64,000 nt of DNA, taken from the NCBI GenBank assembly GCA_033439265.1, contig JAVTVX010000027.1, positions 12,973,001-13,037,000 of the forward strand. The letters are read 5' to 3'. Position numbers and translations under genes: made by a program. Under the pieces are notes generated by a model. It searched no databases. It was not told the DNA's origin and was given only the letters and a program-made list of their open reading frames with translations. Below are positions 1 to 12,029 of this stretch, in pieces. How positions within the stretch are numbered: position 1 is the first letter of the stretch; every line of letters begins with the position of its first letter. This stretch comes from Dillenia suffruticosa. Its lineage: Eukaryota > Streptophyta > Magnoliopsida > Dilleniales > Dilleniaceae.

Positions 1-321
1 AGATCCTTCCTTCCTCTCTCTCTCTCTCTTCTCTCTCTTCTCTCTCTCTCTCTCTCATTTGAAACCAAAAACAGTGTTTAGAGCTCTCTTGTTATTTGGT
101 CTTCGGTTTTTAGGCGAAAAAGGAAGAAAAGGAAGAAAAGGAAGAAAAATGAAGAAACAAAGTTGAAGGATTAGTAAGCGAGGTTTTTATTTCCCGAAAC
201 AAAAATCAACAAAAAAAAAACCCATTTTTTCCATTTTGAGCTTTTCAATCTCAATTTATTCCATTCATCTCCATACCCCCTTCACTTCATTTTCACCCAC
301 TACCGATTCTTTCAATACAAG
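1..321 (+). other. 5' leader exon of the ARM/TPR gene (non-coding)
   Basis: CT-rich leader followed by A/G-rich sequence. A good donor (caag|gtgcga) lies at 322 and an acceptor (gatgtttgcag) ends at 1367, giving a 1,046-nt 5'UTR intron. The true transcription start may lie before the window. A small upstream reading frame (ATG at 149, stop ending 166) sits in it. Confidence 0.5.
11..57. repeat. CT microsatellite in a 5' leader
   Basis: Imperfect (CT)n tract, a common feature of plant core promoters and 5'UTRs. Confidence 0.85.
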
Positions 322-1371
322 GTGCGAAACTCTGCTCAATTCTTTGTTGTGTGAAGTTTTCCTTTATGATTTTTCAATATGTTCACTCGAAACTTGCTAT
401 TTGAATTTTCCACTGTTCTGAATAACGTGCTTGGAGCTTTTGATTTTTCTCATTAGGGCTTTGTAGTTTCCGATGTTATTCTAATGTCTCTTACATTTTA
501 TTTGTGATTATATATGTATCTTTTTATGCGGGTATCCTTTAGATCTATCTAAGATAGAGCTCTATTAAATCTAAGTTTAGATTAGGCGAATCAAGTTGCT
601 TTAACTTTTGGTTTGCTTCATCTTTGTGTTGATCGATGCACACTTTTCATTTTGATGCCTAGACTCCAAAAAAGATGTTAGTTTTTAAAGGGTATATTTT
701 ACCTCCAACACCACTTGTTATATGTAAAATTTTCGATTTCTGATTTCTTTTCTCACTTAGGACGATTAAACATGTTGTTTGACCATTTTTCAAAGGTCAA
801 CTGTCTTGTCATAAGGTTTACGTGAAGCTGTTAACTGTGGTGATTGGTGATGTATGCTTGTTCACTGTCCATATCATTTGTTCTGTCAAGGAAAATGATT
901 GCTTTATTATGATGAAATATAATATTGCATCATGCGAAAATTTTATGAATGCGGGCTGTTGAGTTTTGCAAATTTATTTATTTATTTATTTTGAATTTTA
1001 TGGGGTTAAGGTCAAATATGCTAAGAGTAGAATGACCTTTTGGAGATGTCTGGAGTTTACTCGCAGTAAGTAATCCACGACCCAGATTTTCAAATGATGT
1101 TTTGGATCTTTTAGTGGCATGGATAATATGGTTTTCCTGAATTATGCCGAGGGGGTTGTTTCATCTGCATATAACACATGAATTTGGGTTTCACAGTTTA
1201 GAATTATAAACTAGTCCTAGAATCTCTCTTCAGTGTAGCTTTATGGAAAATGGTTTTTATTTTTTTTCTTCTTCCCTTTACTTTGGTCAAGATTCTAATC
1301 TATTGGGAAGTAATATTCCTGTCCCTCGTGTCAATGCAGTGATGAAAGTATCTTATGATGTTTGCAGATAC

Positions 1372-1398
1372 ATGATGGATGAAGTTAATCCTCTCTGA
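1372..1398 (+). CDS. Upstream ORF of the ARM/TPR gene
   Basis: The ATG at 1372 encodes an 8-residue peptide (MMDEVNPL) and stops at 1396-1398, 18 nt before the main ATG at 1417. It lies in the same exon as the main start, just after the predicted 5'UTR acceptor. Ribosomes would meet it first, so it could damp translation of the main frame. The reading is direct; the regulatory role is inference. Confidence 0.45.
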   Translation: MMDEVNPL

Positions 1399-1416
1399 GT
1401 TTTTGGTCATTTGGAG

Positions 1417-2385
1417 ATGGAAAAAGGTTCTACCGACTGTCCGTACCCAGGTTGCTTCTTCTGTGTGATGAAGGAAGGGAACCCAAGTAAGCGAAGAGCT
1501 AGCATCCTGAAATTCTTCCGTGAACTTCCTTCACAGGATGATGATGGTCAGGTACTCCCTATTAGTGGCCTTTGGAATACAGCTATGGCACATCCCAATG
1601 ATCCTGAGTTCATTGAGTTGGGAATATTTGAGTGTATGGCTGCATTGATATGGAAGGGATTGAAGAACCGGCGATGGCTTTCACATGACCAAAACGTTTA
1701 TATACCTTACTATGCAGCACATATTATTGGTTCTTATACCATGAACATGGAAGAATTCGCAGAGAATGCAGTTCATGCTGGGGTAATCCCTCCCTTAGTT
1801 GAATTACTGAGGGGTAGGTTAACTTGGGTTGAGCAGAGAGTTGCTGTACGGGCTCTTGGACATCTGGCTACATATGTGAGCACTTTTCCTGCTGTAGCTA
1901 GTCACGGAGAAGTTCTTGAGCTATCCATTCAACTAGCAATAAGTTCACTGGAGATTGTTTATTCTCATTTCTACCAATATGTCGACGGACGGCTAAGCTA
2001 TCATTGTGACCTGCTAACACGAGGTATGGGTGGGGTCGAAATGGAGTCCAGGAAAGCTGAGGAGTGGGCTAGTCAGCTGCAGTGCTGGTCGCTTCAGCTT
2101 ATTAACTGCTTTGCTTTCAAAACTGAGTTCCTTTCCACGATATGCAAACCTGAATTTTTAGTAAAACTACCTGGCATGTGGGGTGGGCTTGTTAATGAAA
2201 ACTCACCAGCTGGCATTGGTTTGTTGCGGACTATTTGTCATCATAAACTGGGTAGGGGACATGTAGCTAGCTGCCCTGGTATTATTGAAGCATTGTGTAA
2301 CATTGCTCGCTCATCAGATGATTGGCAATATATGGCGATTGACTGTCTTCTTTGGTTTCTACAAGACTCAAGTACTTGTCATAAG
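1417..2385 (+). CDS. ARM/TPR gene, first coding exon
   Basis: The exon is 969 nt, exactly 323 codons, and ends in CATAAG before the donor gtagga at 2386. Reading past the donor quickly gives a TA-microsatellite-derived tail, which confirms that the exon ends here. Confidence 0.85.
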
Positions 2386-5300
2386 GTAGGAATTTGTGGT
2401 ATCTATCCCATATATATATATATATATATAATTCTAATTAACGTTATTCTTTAAGTTTTCTACACGGTATTCCTGTGTTCCGCCTAAGATCCTGTGAAGC
2501 TATTTTGCTAACCTTTGTTACATGCTGTAGGAAGAAATAGGAGTGTGATAAATTCATTAATAAAATATTGGAAGCATGAATCTTATATGGTCAAATGATT
2601 GGAATCCTAATTGTAAATAAAGAGATTTGAAGAGTTAAAGGGTCCTTCAGATTGGAGACATATCCCTTGGAGTGTGCGATGAGATGGTGAGCACCAATGA
2701 TATTATAGGGCGGCCTACTGCTGTTATATTTTGGAAGCTAGAGGCCCAAAGAAAATTTGTAGCATTTTGATTGGAGATTTTTTAGGCGCAGGGTAAAGTG
2801 AACAATTGGATGTTAATGTTGCTAAGACTTTCTATGAAGAATAAGGAAAGCTGTCTGTGGACACAATCACAAATAATATAGAAGCAATATGGATGTTTGT
2901 CCACGTATTTTTTTCCTTGTATCTTATGAGTGTGAAATATTGTGAATTGTGTGCTTCCAAATTCTAGAGAAACTTGAATTTGTCTCTTAACTGGAAAAAG
3001 GTTGGTCTTCACAATGTCGTTGTTTTCTTCTTGTTGGTCTTTGTAATTGGGAACTAATATTTTGTGAGTTTGAGGGAAATTTGGATCCAAGATTTTTAGC
3101 TTTGAAGAAGTGATTCCTTTGCAGTCTTGGATTGGATTTTTCCCTAAAAGTTGTGTCTCATGGCGTATGATTGTTTCTTCTGCACCTTAGGCTACATTTG
3201 CTATATCTTCTTCTTTTATTTTTATCATACTTGCTATCTACATTCTATCATTGCATTAAAAGAGGCCACTCTGAATGTTGTTTCTTGTTTTTATAAGGTG
3301 CTGGAGGGCGTTGTAAAAATTGATTACACATTATGCCATTTGAATTGTATATGAATGCTTATGGGGCTTTGCTTTGATGTAAAGATTGTTACTTTTGTGA
3401 ATTGTGAACCATATCTGTTGGACTATAATTGAGAGTTAGTACATGTGATTATTTTAATATTCGAAGCAATACTTATTCTATAAGAAGGGGATAATAACGA
3501 AAACTAGGAAAGTTATTCATCATGAAAAGGGATTTTTCTTGTCCAGATTATGAGGAAACTAAGAAACTTACAACCCCCTGACTTGTCCGTTATAGTTGTT
3601 TGGAGTTTTGAGGACCAGAAGAGACAGGTAAAGTAAAAAATGTTATTATTTACATGAAGGGAAAGTGCTACAAAAGAAGGAGGATAAATGTTATTAAATC
3701 AAAAAAAATGGAAACCTATGGGTTTGTTAGAATGTAGGGAATTTCATTGCTTGAAACTAAGATACTGTATATGCAGTAACATAGGGCAATTTTGTTGGAT
3801 AAGTGTGGAGATGCGTAATTTTCTCTATATGCGAGAGGAAATACGAATGTAAGTTTACATTTCTGTAAGAATTATAAGAGTGAGTGTTATATTGGAAACT
3901 GAGTATTGATGCTTCGGTGCTGAATCCTATTTCTTGAAGGTGGAAAACCTAGGCATCGCTTGAAATGCCTTTGCCCATGGTTAAAGGGTAATGCTAATAC
4001 GTGTGGTTTATTTTATGTTCGTTGCATTGTGATGTATACAGTTTGACCAAAGAAAAAACAGTGGATGCGAAATTAGAGACCTCAGTATTTAGAAATATGA
4101 AAGCTGGAAGCACAAGAATTTCAACCAAATAAATATTTGTGTTGATTGCGTTCTCTCTCCAGATCTCTTCCATTCTAACTCCTATTAGAACCTTAGCTGA
4201 TTGGCATGGGCATTTGGTAATACCTAAGTTTTGACTAGGATAACGAGGGATTTTGTCTATTGATGCCATTTTAACTTTCAATTCAAACATGAATTTATTG
4301 TGACTATTTATTTGCTAATACCTAATTCATTTTAACTTTCAATTCAAACATGGGCATTTGGTAATACCTAATTCATTTGTTCCCGTCTGATTGGTTGGAT
4401 TGTCTAAGTCATCTCTGTAACAGTGACTATTTGTTATGTAGCCCTGCATGTTGCAATCGCAAGAAGCAGTGATGGATTTTCCATGTATTTATTATTTATT
4501 TATGTGTTTTCTGTTCTGTGCTAAATGAATTTGGATTAGGCAAAGTTTCTTTTCTTTTGCTTCTTTTGCCTTTGGCATTTGTATGTGAAATATTTAAAAT
4601 GTTAAACATATTCTTTTCATATTCAAAATGCCTATATTCCGTACATGCTTCTTATATTCCCATTTAAATAATACTGTCAGGCTATTCTGCAGACTGCTGT
4701 TCTAGGAGATTATATTGACTAAAATTGTGTCACACTATGTCCCATTTGCTGTGCAGGTGATCGATAAGGCTGTACCTGCACTTGTTGACCTCTCTGAGAT
4801 CTCAATTCTTGGAGATCACAAAAAACTTGGGGATTCTATCGTCAATGTTCTTCAGGAATGTCTCCAGACACAAGGGACAGGGCGCAGTTCTCTCAGTAAC
4901 CGCACCAAAGAACAGATTGAGGAGTTGATTAGTTCTCGACAGAGAGTAAAAAGGGAAAAGAATATGCCAAAAGAGGATCTTCATATAAAGCAGGCAGCAG
5001 CATTAGTGGTCAAACTTGAAGGAAATTCCCTGTTTTCATCTGGAAACATATCTGGTGCAGCATCAAAGTACTCAGAAGCATTGCAATTGTGTCCATTGAG
5101 ATCGAAGAAGGAAAGAGTTGTGCTATATAGTAATCGAGCTCAATGTCATCTACTTCTGCAACAACCACTGGCTGCCATAAGTGATGCCACACGTGCTCTC
5201 TGTCTTCATAACCCTATCAACCGACATGCCAAGAGCCTTTGGAGAAGAGCGCAAGCTTATGACATGCTGGGCTTAGCCAAAGAGAGTTTGTTAGATGCCA

Positions 5301-6877
5301 TATTGTTTATAAACGAGTGCTCTCACTCGAGTGATCCCGACCTCTCCTTAAGGCAAAATAAAGTTCCTGATTATGCAGAGCGACTAGTTAAAAAGCAGAT
5401 GCGTGCTGCATGGTTATTTCGAGAAGCAGCTATTAAACATGGGGGTGTCCAGTGTGAGGGTGAAGCTGGTGACATCTATGGCCAAGAGACCGATGATTCG
5501 GAGTGGGAGACTGCAAGTGAAAGTGACATGGGAAATGATGGGAGAGATGATTTGGTTGATGATGATTGTGAATGGAAGAATGAGAATGAAAAGAAAGACA
5601 AGTACGATAAACCATCGGCGAAAGGTAACATATTGAATACTTCTTGATTTACATTTGAAGAGGTGAGATTTTAGCAATAAATAATTCATATATTTGTGAT
5701 GTTCCCACTTAGGAGTGCACTAATACAGCACCACACTTGAAAGAATCTCCCCAGAATGAATAAGCCTAGTTAAAGTACAAGCTGGACTTCATAAATTACC
5801 CAGCGGCCTCAACAAACTTCTTTACTCGTAGAAGATAAAATTCATACAATTGTCTAATTATATTAATGCCAAGGGATGGTTGTTACACACTTTTTTGTGG
5901 TGCCATTATTAACTGTGAATTCAGCCTTTGTACTGAAGTAGATGGTCCTTGATGCGCTCATTAAAAGTTCTAGGTCAAATGCTACAAGTCAAAACTTCTT
6001 GTTTTAACTGTGGATTTTTAGTGGCTTCCTTCCTTGCATTTAAATGGCTGTACAGATTCCTTGACTACTTAAAGCTGACTCTGCCTCATAGTGCTGCATA
6101 CTGACCTTCTACATGATGAGACAATGGCTCATTTATTTATTTTTCTGCATAACCAATGCTAGAGATCTCCAGTAAATCAAATTAATTAAAAAATGCTGCG
6201 ATTTGCATGGATCCTTGGCTCATAAGAAGTTATTCCTTGCCCAACGTGGGAACTTGCACAAATTGAAAAAACCAATCAAATGGGGTTTCCTTCGGTGAAC
6301 CTTGCATTAGAGCGTAAAATTTCAATGCACCAAATTTATACTGTTGCTTCATGCAGCAGGTGAATTTTCATAACAATCAGGCATAGAAGCACAATGTCAT
6401 AATTTAATGATCCCACCTAGATAAGCAAATTTATTTCCAAATAGGACACCACAAGGCTAGCACATGCCATGAAAGGGTTATTACCATTATACATATACAT
6501 ATATTTTCTAGGCTATAAATATTTCAAAGTGTCAGCAATCTTCAGAATTAGGTTATTATTGTATTTATTATTTTGTCTCTAACAAGAAGTGCTTATGAGT
6601 ATCTGATAAAATACGAGCATCCTAATTTTGCATCTAAAAGGAGGAGACAAGAAAATATGCACAAATATTCGAGTCGCTAGCAAGTAATGGATGAATATCA
6701 TCAGCTTTCATTTTGATGTGTCCATTTTTCATAGTTTGGGATGAGCTTCCTAATTATACTTTCTTTTGTCAGTTTACTGAAGTCTGCTTGTTGCCGTATT
6801 TCATCCCCTTTGATCTATTGTTTACTACAGATGTGAAGTATGGATATAATGTGCAGCTTGTGGAAGATGAATCATGA
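1417..6877 (+). CDS. ARM-repeat / TPR-like protein (At5g10200-type), 3 coding exons
   Basis: Joined coding exons 1417-2385, 4757-5624 and 6831-6877 give 627 residues with consistent phases (0 then 1) and GT-AG introns. The N-terminus has a cysteine pair (CPYPGCFFC). Residues about 60-330 are helical ARM-like repeats (for example VIPPLVELLRGR). Residues 402-436, 441-474 and 480-510 form three TPR-like helix pairs, and the tail is acidic (DDSEWETASESD). This matches the plant family annotated as ARM-repeat/tetratricopeptide-like proteins (At5g10200). It is probably a protein-interaction scaffold; no enzymatic motif is seen and the molecular role is unknown. The ATG at 1417 is used because the frame only extends upstream through a TTG. 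If the last intron is retained, the protein ends at a stop at 5645-5647 instead. Confidence 0.85.
2386..4756 (+). other. Large intron of the ARM/TPR gene
   Basis: 2.4 kb AT-rich intron with no gene seen. It contains a (TA)n tract at about 2411-2430 and a short tandem duplication near 4269-4388 (period about 60, unit starting ttttaactttcaattcaaac). Confidence 0.75.
4757..5624 (+). CDS. ARM/TPR gene, second coding exon
   Basis: The acceptor is tttgctgtgcag at 4745-4756. The reading frame (VIDKAVPALVDL) continues the ARM region and runs through the TPR-like repeats. The donor gtaaca lies at 5625 after a phase-1 G. If it is not spliced, translation stops 7 codons later. Confidence 0.85.
6831..6877 (+). 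CDS. ARM/TPR gene, short last coding exon
   Basis: The acceptor tttactacag ends at 6830. With the phase-1 G from 5624 the exon reads DVKYGYNVQLVEDES and then TGA at 6875-6877. The phase fit and the conserved-looking tail support it, but the exon is only 47 nt, so it is less certain than the others. Confidence 0.65.
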
Positions 6878-7200
6878 TTTTTGATCATAAACTAGAACGT
6901 TCGAGTGAGTTGTGCATCCAATGATGGAATCGAAGAACCAAAGCATTGGGGTGGGTTAAACTCCATGTTCTACTCTTAAGCTTGTTTGATCTCGTGCCAG
7001 AAAATGCATTGTCAAAGCCACAAATGAAATATTATGTTGTTGGTCATTGTGATTGGTATTGGTTGCTGTTCTTTGTGGTCTTGTTGGGTTCTTATTTCCG
7101 CCAAAGGTTCTATTGTGTACATAAACCCCTTGTTCCAGGGATTTTGACTTGAACTGAATTTACTTTCATATAAAACGATGATGCATGAGGTTTCTGTTAA
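6878..7200 (+). other. Probable 3'UTR of the ARM/TPR gene
   Basis: Sequence after the TGA at 6875-6877 and before clearly AT-rich repetitive DNA. The exact polyadenylation site cannot be fixed from sequence alone. Confidence 0.4.
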
Positions 7201-7602
7201 GTCCCCTTTTTCTGGTTCCTAGCAGCAGTAAGTAAAGCTCATAAAATAAAAAATATATGAAATTGGGGATTAAAGCCCCAACTTCTCTTCCGGTTAGGGC
7301 TAAGTAGCCCTGGGGCTAATTGGGCAGCCCACGTGACGGCTGGGTCAGCACGCGAATTTTTTAAAAAAATTATATATAAGAAATTTTGTTTAAATTTTCA
7401 AATATGGTAAATGTCTATTGAGACAGGTTAATTGGCCTTTCCCATTTTTGAGCCACAACGTCAATTTGAACTTTAACGGGATTTATAGAATTATTCATTC
7501 TCCTTTATTAATTATGTTCTGACAATTTGAATTTGTTCATTTGTTCATCTTCTTTGTAGAAAATAAAAAATATTAAATATTAAATTTGATAGATTATGTT
7601 AT

Positions 7603-8346
7603 CGGATTATTTTCTAAATTGTTGTAATTTGAAACCTATTTTATTAAAATATTGTCGTTTTTATTGTGTTTTCAAATCTAGTAAAGTCGATTTTATAGAA
7701 ATTGATTTTTAAGTCGAGATCGAATTGACTTAATATGTTCAAAATACTTATGTTAAAAAAAAAAGAAATAAAGCCGATCTAAAATCGATTTCAAAGTTGG
7801 ATCTTCTCAACTTTCGATTTGTTAGATTGGGTTGTCTCTCTCTCCTATTTTTGAAAATGAACTATCTATCTTCTATTAAATGTTCTTTCTCATCCTTTCT
7901 CTTCTATTAAATATCATTTCTCTCTTACACACACGTTACTTTACATGGTGAAAATTGAAGTCTCTTTCTTCTATTGACAATGGACTCTCTCCTACTAAAT
8001 ACCCTTTCTCACTCTCTCTTCCTTATTAATTCAATTTTTCTTTTCATATATTAAAAAAATAGAAAGAATTCTCAAAACGTGAAAAAGTGAATTCTTTTTC
8101 GAAATTATAAATATGAAATAGATATCTTTTAGAAATTAATTTTGAAATTGATATTTTAGATATCAACTTCACACAATTTTTTATTTTTTATTTTTGGATA
8201 ATTTTTTAATAGATTCTTGAACAGTTCTAAAGATGATTTTCTAGAAATTGATCACAAAATCAATTTCACTATATTTGAAATCCTAATAAAAATCATAATA
8301 TTTTAATAATTTGATCTCCAAACTACAATATTTTGAGAAATAACCC
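7603..8346. mobile_element. Degenerate MULE-like long-TIR element (same family as 48142-49102)
   Basis: The two ends are diverged inverted repeats: the left part (7603-7710) and the reverse complement of 8160-8346 share the order of motifs 'ggttattt', 'aaaatatt-tgtttttatt', 'tttcaaat' and 'aaattgatttt'. Both resemble the long TIR of the Pack-MULE at 48142-49102. The interior is AT-rich with CT tracts and no recognisable gene. No clean target duplication was seen, so the limits are approximate and the copy is old. Confidence 0.5.
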
Positions 8347-8766
8347 CTTTTTATCACTCACTCTTTTAACCATTTCCTTTTCTTTATTTTTTTTTCAACT
8401 ATTTTTTAAAATGTAGAAAGAGAACAATGGTTCTTCCACGTCTCGTGTCAAGCACCTTACCACACTCTCTCTTTCTGTGTCTCGTGTCTTATGGAATGAA
8501 ATCAAATCAAATCATATATAGTAATCTTTCGGCTGTTAATCAAAATGCTCATTTGGATGTTCACCCCTTCCCCCTTCCTTCCTTTCCCCTTTCTCCATTT
8601 ATTTTCCTTTCTGTTTTTCAATTTTCTAAAATAATTCTTTGCATAGCCACTTTGCTTCCAACTATACACCTAATAGAATCGAACCCACCTACTGCACAGT
8701 AAATATCATTAGAAATGTTTTTAAAAAGTTGACTTAGCTTTAATTAAATCTAAGTAAATAATAAAA

Positions 8767-9454
8767 TGACATGGACTAAGAGTCCATCAGCACGTGACAT
8801 GAGCCTTAGGCCCAACAAGCTCGACAAGCTGTGAATATACCGAGACACGACGTTTGCACAAGCACATTCCCCCAATCGATTTCCAACGACCAGATCTCGC
8901 TCAGTAATTGTACCTCATTGGTACTCGATATTCAGTCAACTTTGGGATAATATTCGTTTTTTTGTAAAATACAGGAACAAGATCAAGATCTGGTAATAAA
9001 GAAGAAAATTTTCGAATTCCCTTTAATATGAAAAGTAATCTCCGTATGAATTCTAATTTCCTCACTTGGCAAGATTTTGGATCTCCTAAGATTTCTTTTG
9101 ATTCCCGTAAGTCTCAGAACGTCTCTATAAAAAAATTAGGGTTTTACCACTCCGAAAACATACGGATCTCACAGGGTAACCTATATATATATATATATAT
9201 ATATTACATTGATGGAACCGACAAGTAAGTCCCCTTACTCCCAGAACTCACACAAATGCACACAGAGCTCTCTCTTTCAGTTTGTTCTTTCTCTATTCGA
9301 AAACTGCTTTCTAACTTGAGTGTCGGGGTCTCCCCCGTCGAGGCACCTTCTGGCGGTCTTTTGCAGGTCTCATTAGTTAAGATCTCCAAACAACCAGTCA
9401 CCTTGTTTGAGTTATCAGAGTCATCATTTATGGAGTCTAGACCCACCTTCAACA
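8767..9454 (+). repeat. 5' LTR of the gypsy element
   Basis: Begins TGACATGGAC and ends TTCAACA. Long stretches match the copy at 17296-17985, for example 'cgacgtttgcacaagcacatt' split by single changes. It contains a (TA)n tract at about 9181-9204 that is expanded relative to the other LTR. Confidence 0.9.
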
Positions 9455-9457
9455 GAT

Positions 9458-9475
9458 TGGCACCGTTCGTGGGAA
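9458..9475 (+). promoter_or_regulatory. Primer-binding site of the gypsy element
   Basis: TGGCACCGTT starts 3 bp after the LTR end. It differs by one base from TGGCGCCGTT, the complement of the 3' end of plant tRNA-Asp. Confidence 0.6.
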
Positions 9476-9519
9476 TAGACTGATTTATTGAGTTCTTATT
9501 GCCATTTTCTCCTTAGGAC

Positions 9520-9951
9520 CATGATGATGACTAAGAGGAAGAGACCAATCATCAATTTCGACGATGATGATCTAACAAAAGTCGACACGAGTCAAAACGA
9601 TTCACTTATCATCACCGTAGGAATAGGGTCCTACCTAGTCAAAAAGATCTTCGTTGACCAAGGAGCAGAGCAGAACCTTCTCTTTTGGGATGCTTTCCAG
9701 TGGATGGGCTTCAGTCTATCTCATCTTCAACCTTCTAATAGGCCGATAAGGGGATTCACCAATGAGTGCTTGCATCAAGAAGTACCATTTCTCTTGTTAT
9801 GACTTTGGGAATGCCTCATCGTCACGCTATCACCAAGATTACTTTCCATGTGGCGAAACTTTCGTCTCCCTACAATGCAATTCTAAGCCTCCGCAACTTG
9901 GACGATCTTGAGACATTACCGAGTACGAGATATATGAAGACTAAGTTCTAG
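9520..9951 (+). pseudogene. gypsy aspartic protease remnant
   Basis: Two overlapping frames carry protease-like sequence. The catalytic D-x-G region reads VDQGAEQNLLF near 9653-9685, where the family usually has an Asp-Asn/Ser-Gly triad. The downstream motif PYNAILS lies near 9870. A frameshift near 9790 and the stop at 9949-9951 break it. Confidence 0.75.
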
Positions 9952-10299
9952 ACATCCATAGGGATAGCAATGCTGCATGACGATACCAATCCTTTGGTCA
10001 TCCCCGATGCCAACAAAGGAAAAAAAGTTCTCTCCGTAGATACTTTAAAACTTAGAGACGCCAATCAATACCAGTCGAAACCCTAGCCTGGGGAGGAAGT
10101 ACTAAAAGTTTCCATTATAGATGTGCCAGGTTAGATGGTCTAAGTCGGCGCTCACCTATTGACCCATCTCCAGAATGCAATCGTGGAATGTCTTTGACGA
10201 CATTTCAGAGTCTTTGTGTAATCCCCAGAAGACATGCTAGCAATTCATTCCTCGATCATAGTTCACAAGTTAACTGTGGTTGCCACTCGCAAACCTGTC

Positions 10300-11110
10300 A
10301 GGTAGAAGAAAATGGTGTTTACACTAGAGTGTCAGTGTGCAATACAAGAAGAGTGCAATACAAGAAGAAGTCTACAAACTCCTCACGGCAGGGTTCATTC
10401 GTGAGATGGACTACCTAGAGTGGCTAGCGATTGTGGTTATTGCCAAAACTACCAATAGAAAATATAGAATGTGTATGGATTTCACTGACCTCAACAAGGC
10501 ATGTCCAAAATATAGCTATCAACTTCCAATAACGGCAAGTTGGTAGACAACTCGTCTGGTCACCAACTCTTAAATTTCATGGATGCATACTCTGGTTACA
10601 ACCAAATATGCATGGTCCCCGAAAATGAGGAAAAGACAAGTTGTATTACAGAATTTGGCACCTACTGTTACAAAATAATGTCGGTTTCAAGAACGCTGGT
10701 GTAACTTCCAATGGCTAGTTAACAGAGTCTTTAGTGAGCAGTTTGGCCGAAACATGGAATCTATGTTGATGACATGTAAGTCAAAAGCACTGAGGCTAAA
10801 AATCATATGGTAGATCTGGAAGATATATTCCAAACATTGGAACGCTATAACATGAGGTTGAAACCCACAAAATGCACTTTCGGAATCACTTCTGGAAAGT
10901 TTTTAGGTTTCCTGACTGCTAACCAAGAAATCGAGATGAATCTAGAAAAGATACAAGCCATTCTAGACATGGCACTACTGAGAACAGTAAAGGAAGTATA
11001 GAGCCTCATAGAGAGAATTGCGGCTCTAACCCAATTCATGTCAAAGGTAAGGGAGAAATACAACCCCTTCTACGATGCTCTGAAGAAGTCTTAGGAGTTC
11101 ATATTGATAC
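10300..11110 (+). pseudogene. gypsy reverse transcriptase remnant
   Basis: Fragments in changing frames carry RT landmarks: MCMDFTDLNKACP (about 10470-10510), FMDAYSGYNQI (about 10577-10610), the catalytic YVDD at 10762-10773, and LKPTKCTFG...GKFLGF near 10860-10910. A stop codon follows two codons after YVDD (10777-10779), and several frameshifts separate the blocks. Confidence 0.9.
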
Positions 11111-11199
11111 TGGGTACCAAACGGTGTATGAACAACTTAAAGAATATCTCATGTCCCCTCCGCTCCTCTTTTGGCCCGTTCTCGATGAGAAACTTTATC

Positions 11200-11620
11200 T
11201 CTACCTTTCAGTTTATGACTGAGCATTCTATTCTATTCTTGTAAGACAAGAATCCACCGTATAGAAGCCAGTATACTACGTAAGTTGCATAGTCCACAAA
11301 GCTGAGGTCAACTAACAACCCATTGAGAAAATGGCCTTCGCCCTAGTCGCGATCGCTAGATGCTTCCATCCCTACTTCCAAGCCCACACTATCATAGTGC
11401 TAACCAAGCAACCTTTAAAGCAGATACTACATAAGAGGGATAGCTCAGGCCAACTCATTAAGTGGAGTGTCAAGTTAGGCGAGTTTGACATTGAATACCA
11501 ATCGAGACCAGCAATCAAAGGCCAAACCCTCTTTGACTTCATCCTTGAATGCACACTCCTACCGCTCACCGAACAAGTTCTTACCTACGATCAAGAGGAA
11601 TGCTCACTACCTAAGTAGCC
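11200..11620 (+). pseudogene. gypsy RNase H remnant
   Basis: Holds the block MAFALVAIARCFHPYFQAH followed by VLTKQPLKQIL and the segment KWSVKLGEFDIEYQSRPAIKGQ. This order is typical of the first RNase H of Tat-type pol. Internal stops lie upstream (for example within 11215-11330). Confidence 0.8.
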
Positions 11621-11624
11621 TTTT

Positions 11625-12000
11625 CATGTGGATGGATCATCGAACTCCTCAAGAAGTAGAGTTAAGCTCATCCTTGTAGGACCAGACAATTTCAAAGCCT
11701 GATAACCCTCCACTTTGACTTTCAAGCAATAAAGAATTAGGCCGAGTACGAAGCCCTACGGATAGAATCATCATTGGGAGCCCAAAATGTATCGGTCTTC
11801 ACCGACATTCAATTGGTGGTTAAGCATATTAAAGCAATCTACAAGACCAAAGATCCGACGATAGCAAAATACCAGACCAAGGTGCGAGAGATTGTGAGCG
11901 AGTTTAATAAAGTAGACATACAACATATCCCTCAATTAGAAAACATACGAGATGACACCCTCTTAAAATTAGCTAACTCTGACTTGGTAACAACCGGCTG
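11625..12000 (+). pseudogene. Second (archaeal-type) RNase H remnant
   Basis: Begins with an HVDGSSN motif near 11626. It continues with a frame at 11774-12000 containing VSVFTDIQLVVKHI and a terminal QIPQLENIRDDTLLKLA block. A second RNase H between the first RNase H and integrase is characteristic of the Tat/Ogre group of plant gypsy elements. Confidence 0.75.
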
Positions 12001-12029
12001 AACAGTCTACATAGAAAGCCTACCGTACC

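Noticed and set aside
1411..1416. TTG at 1411 as start of the ARM/TPR protein
   Set aside because: An ATG two codons later (1417) is the normal eukaryotic start.
5625..5647. Stop at 5645-5647 as the end of the ARM/TPR protein
   Set aside because: Possible, but the donor at 5625 with an in-phase short exon at 6831-6877 fits better; kept only as an alternative.
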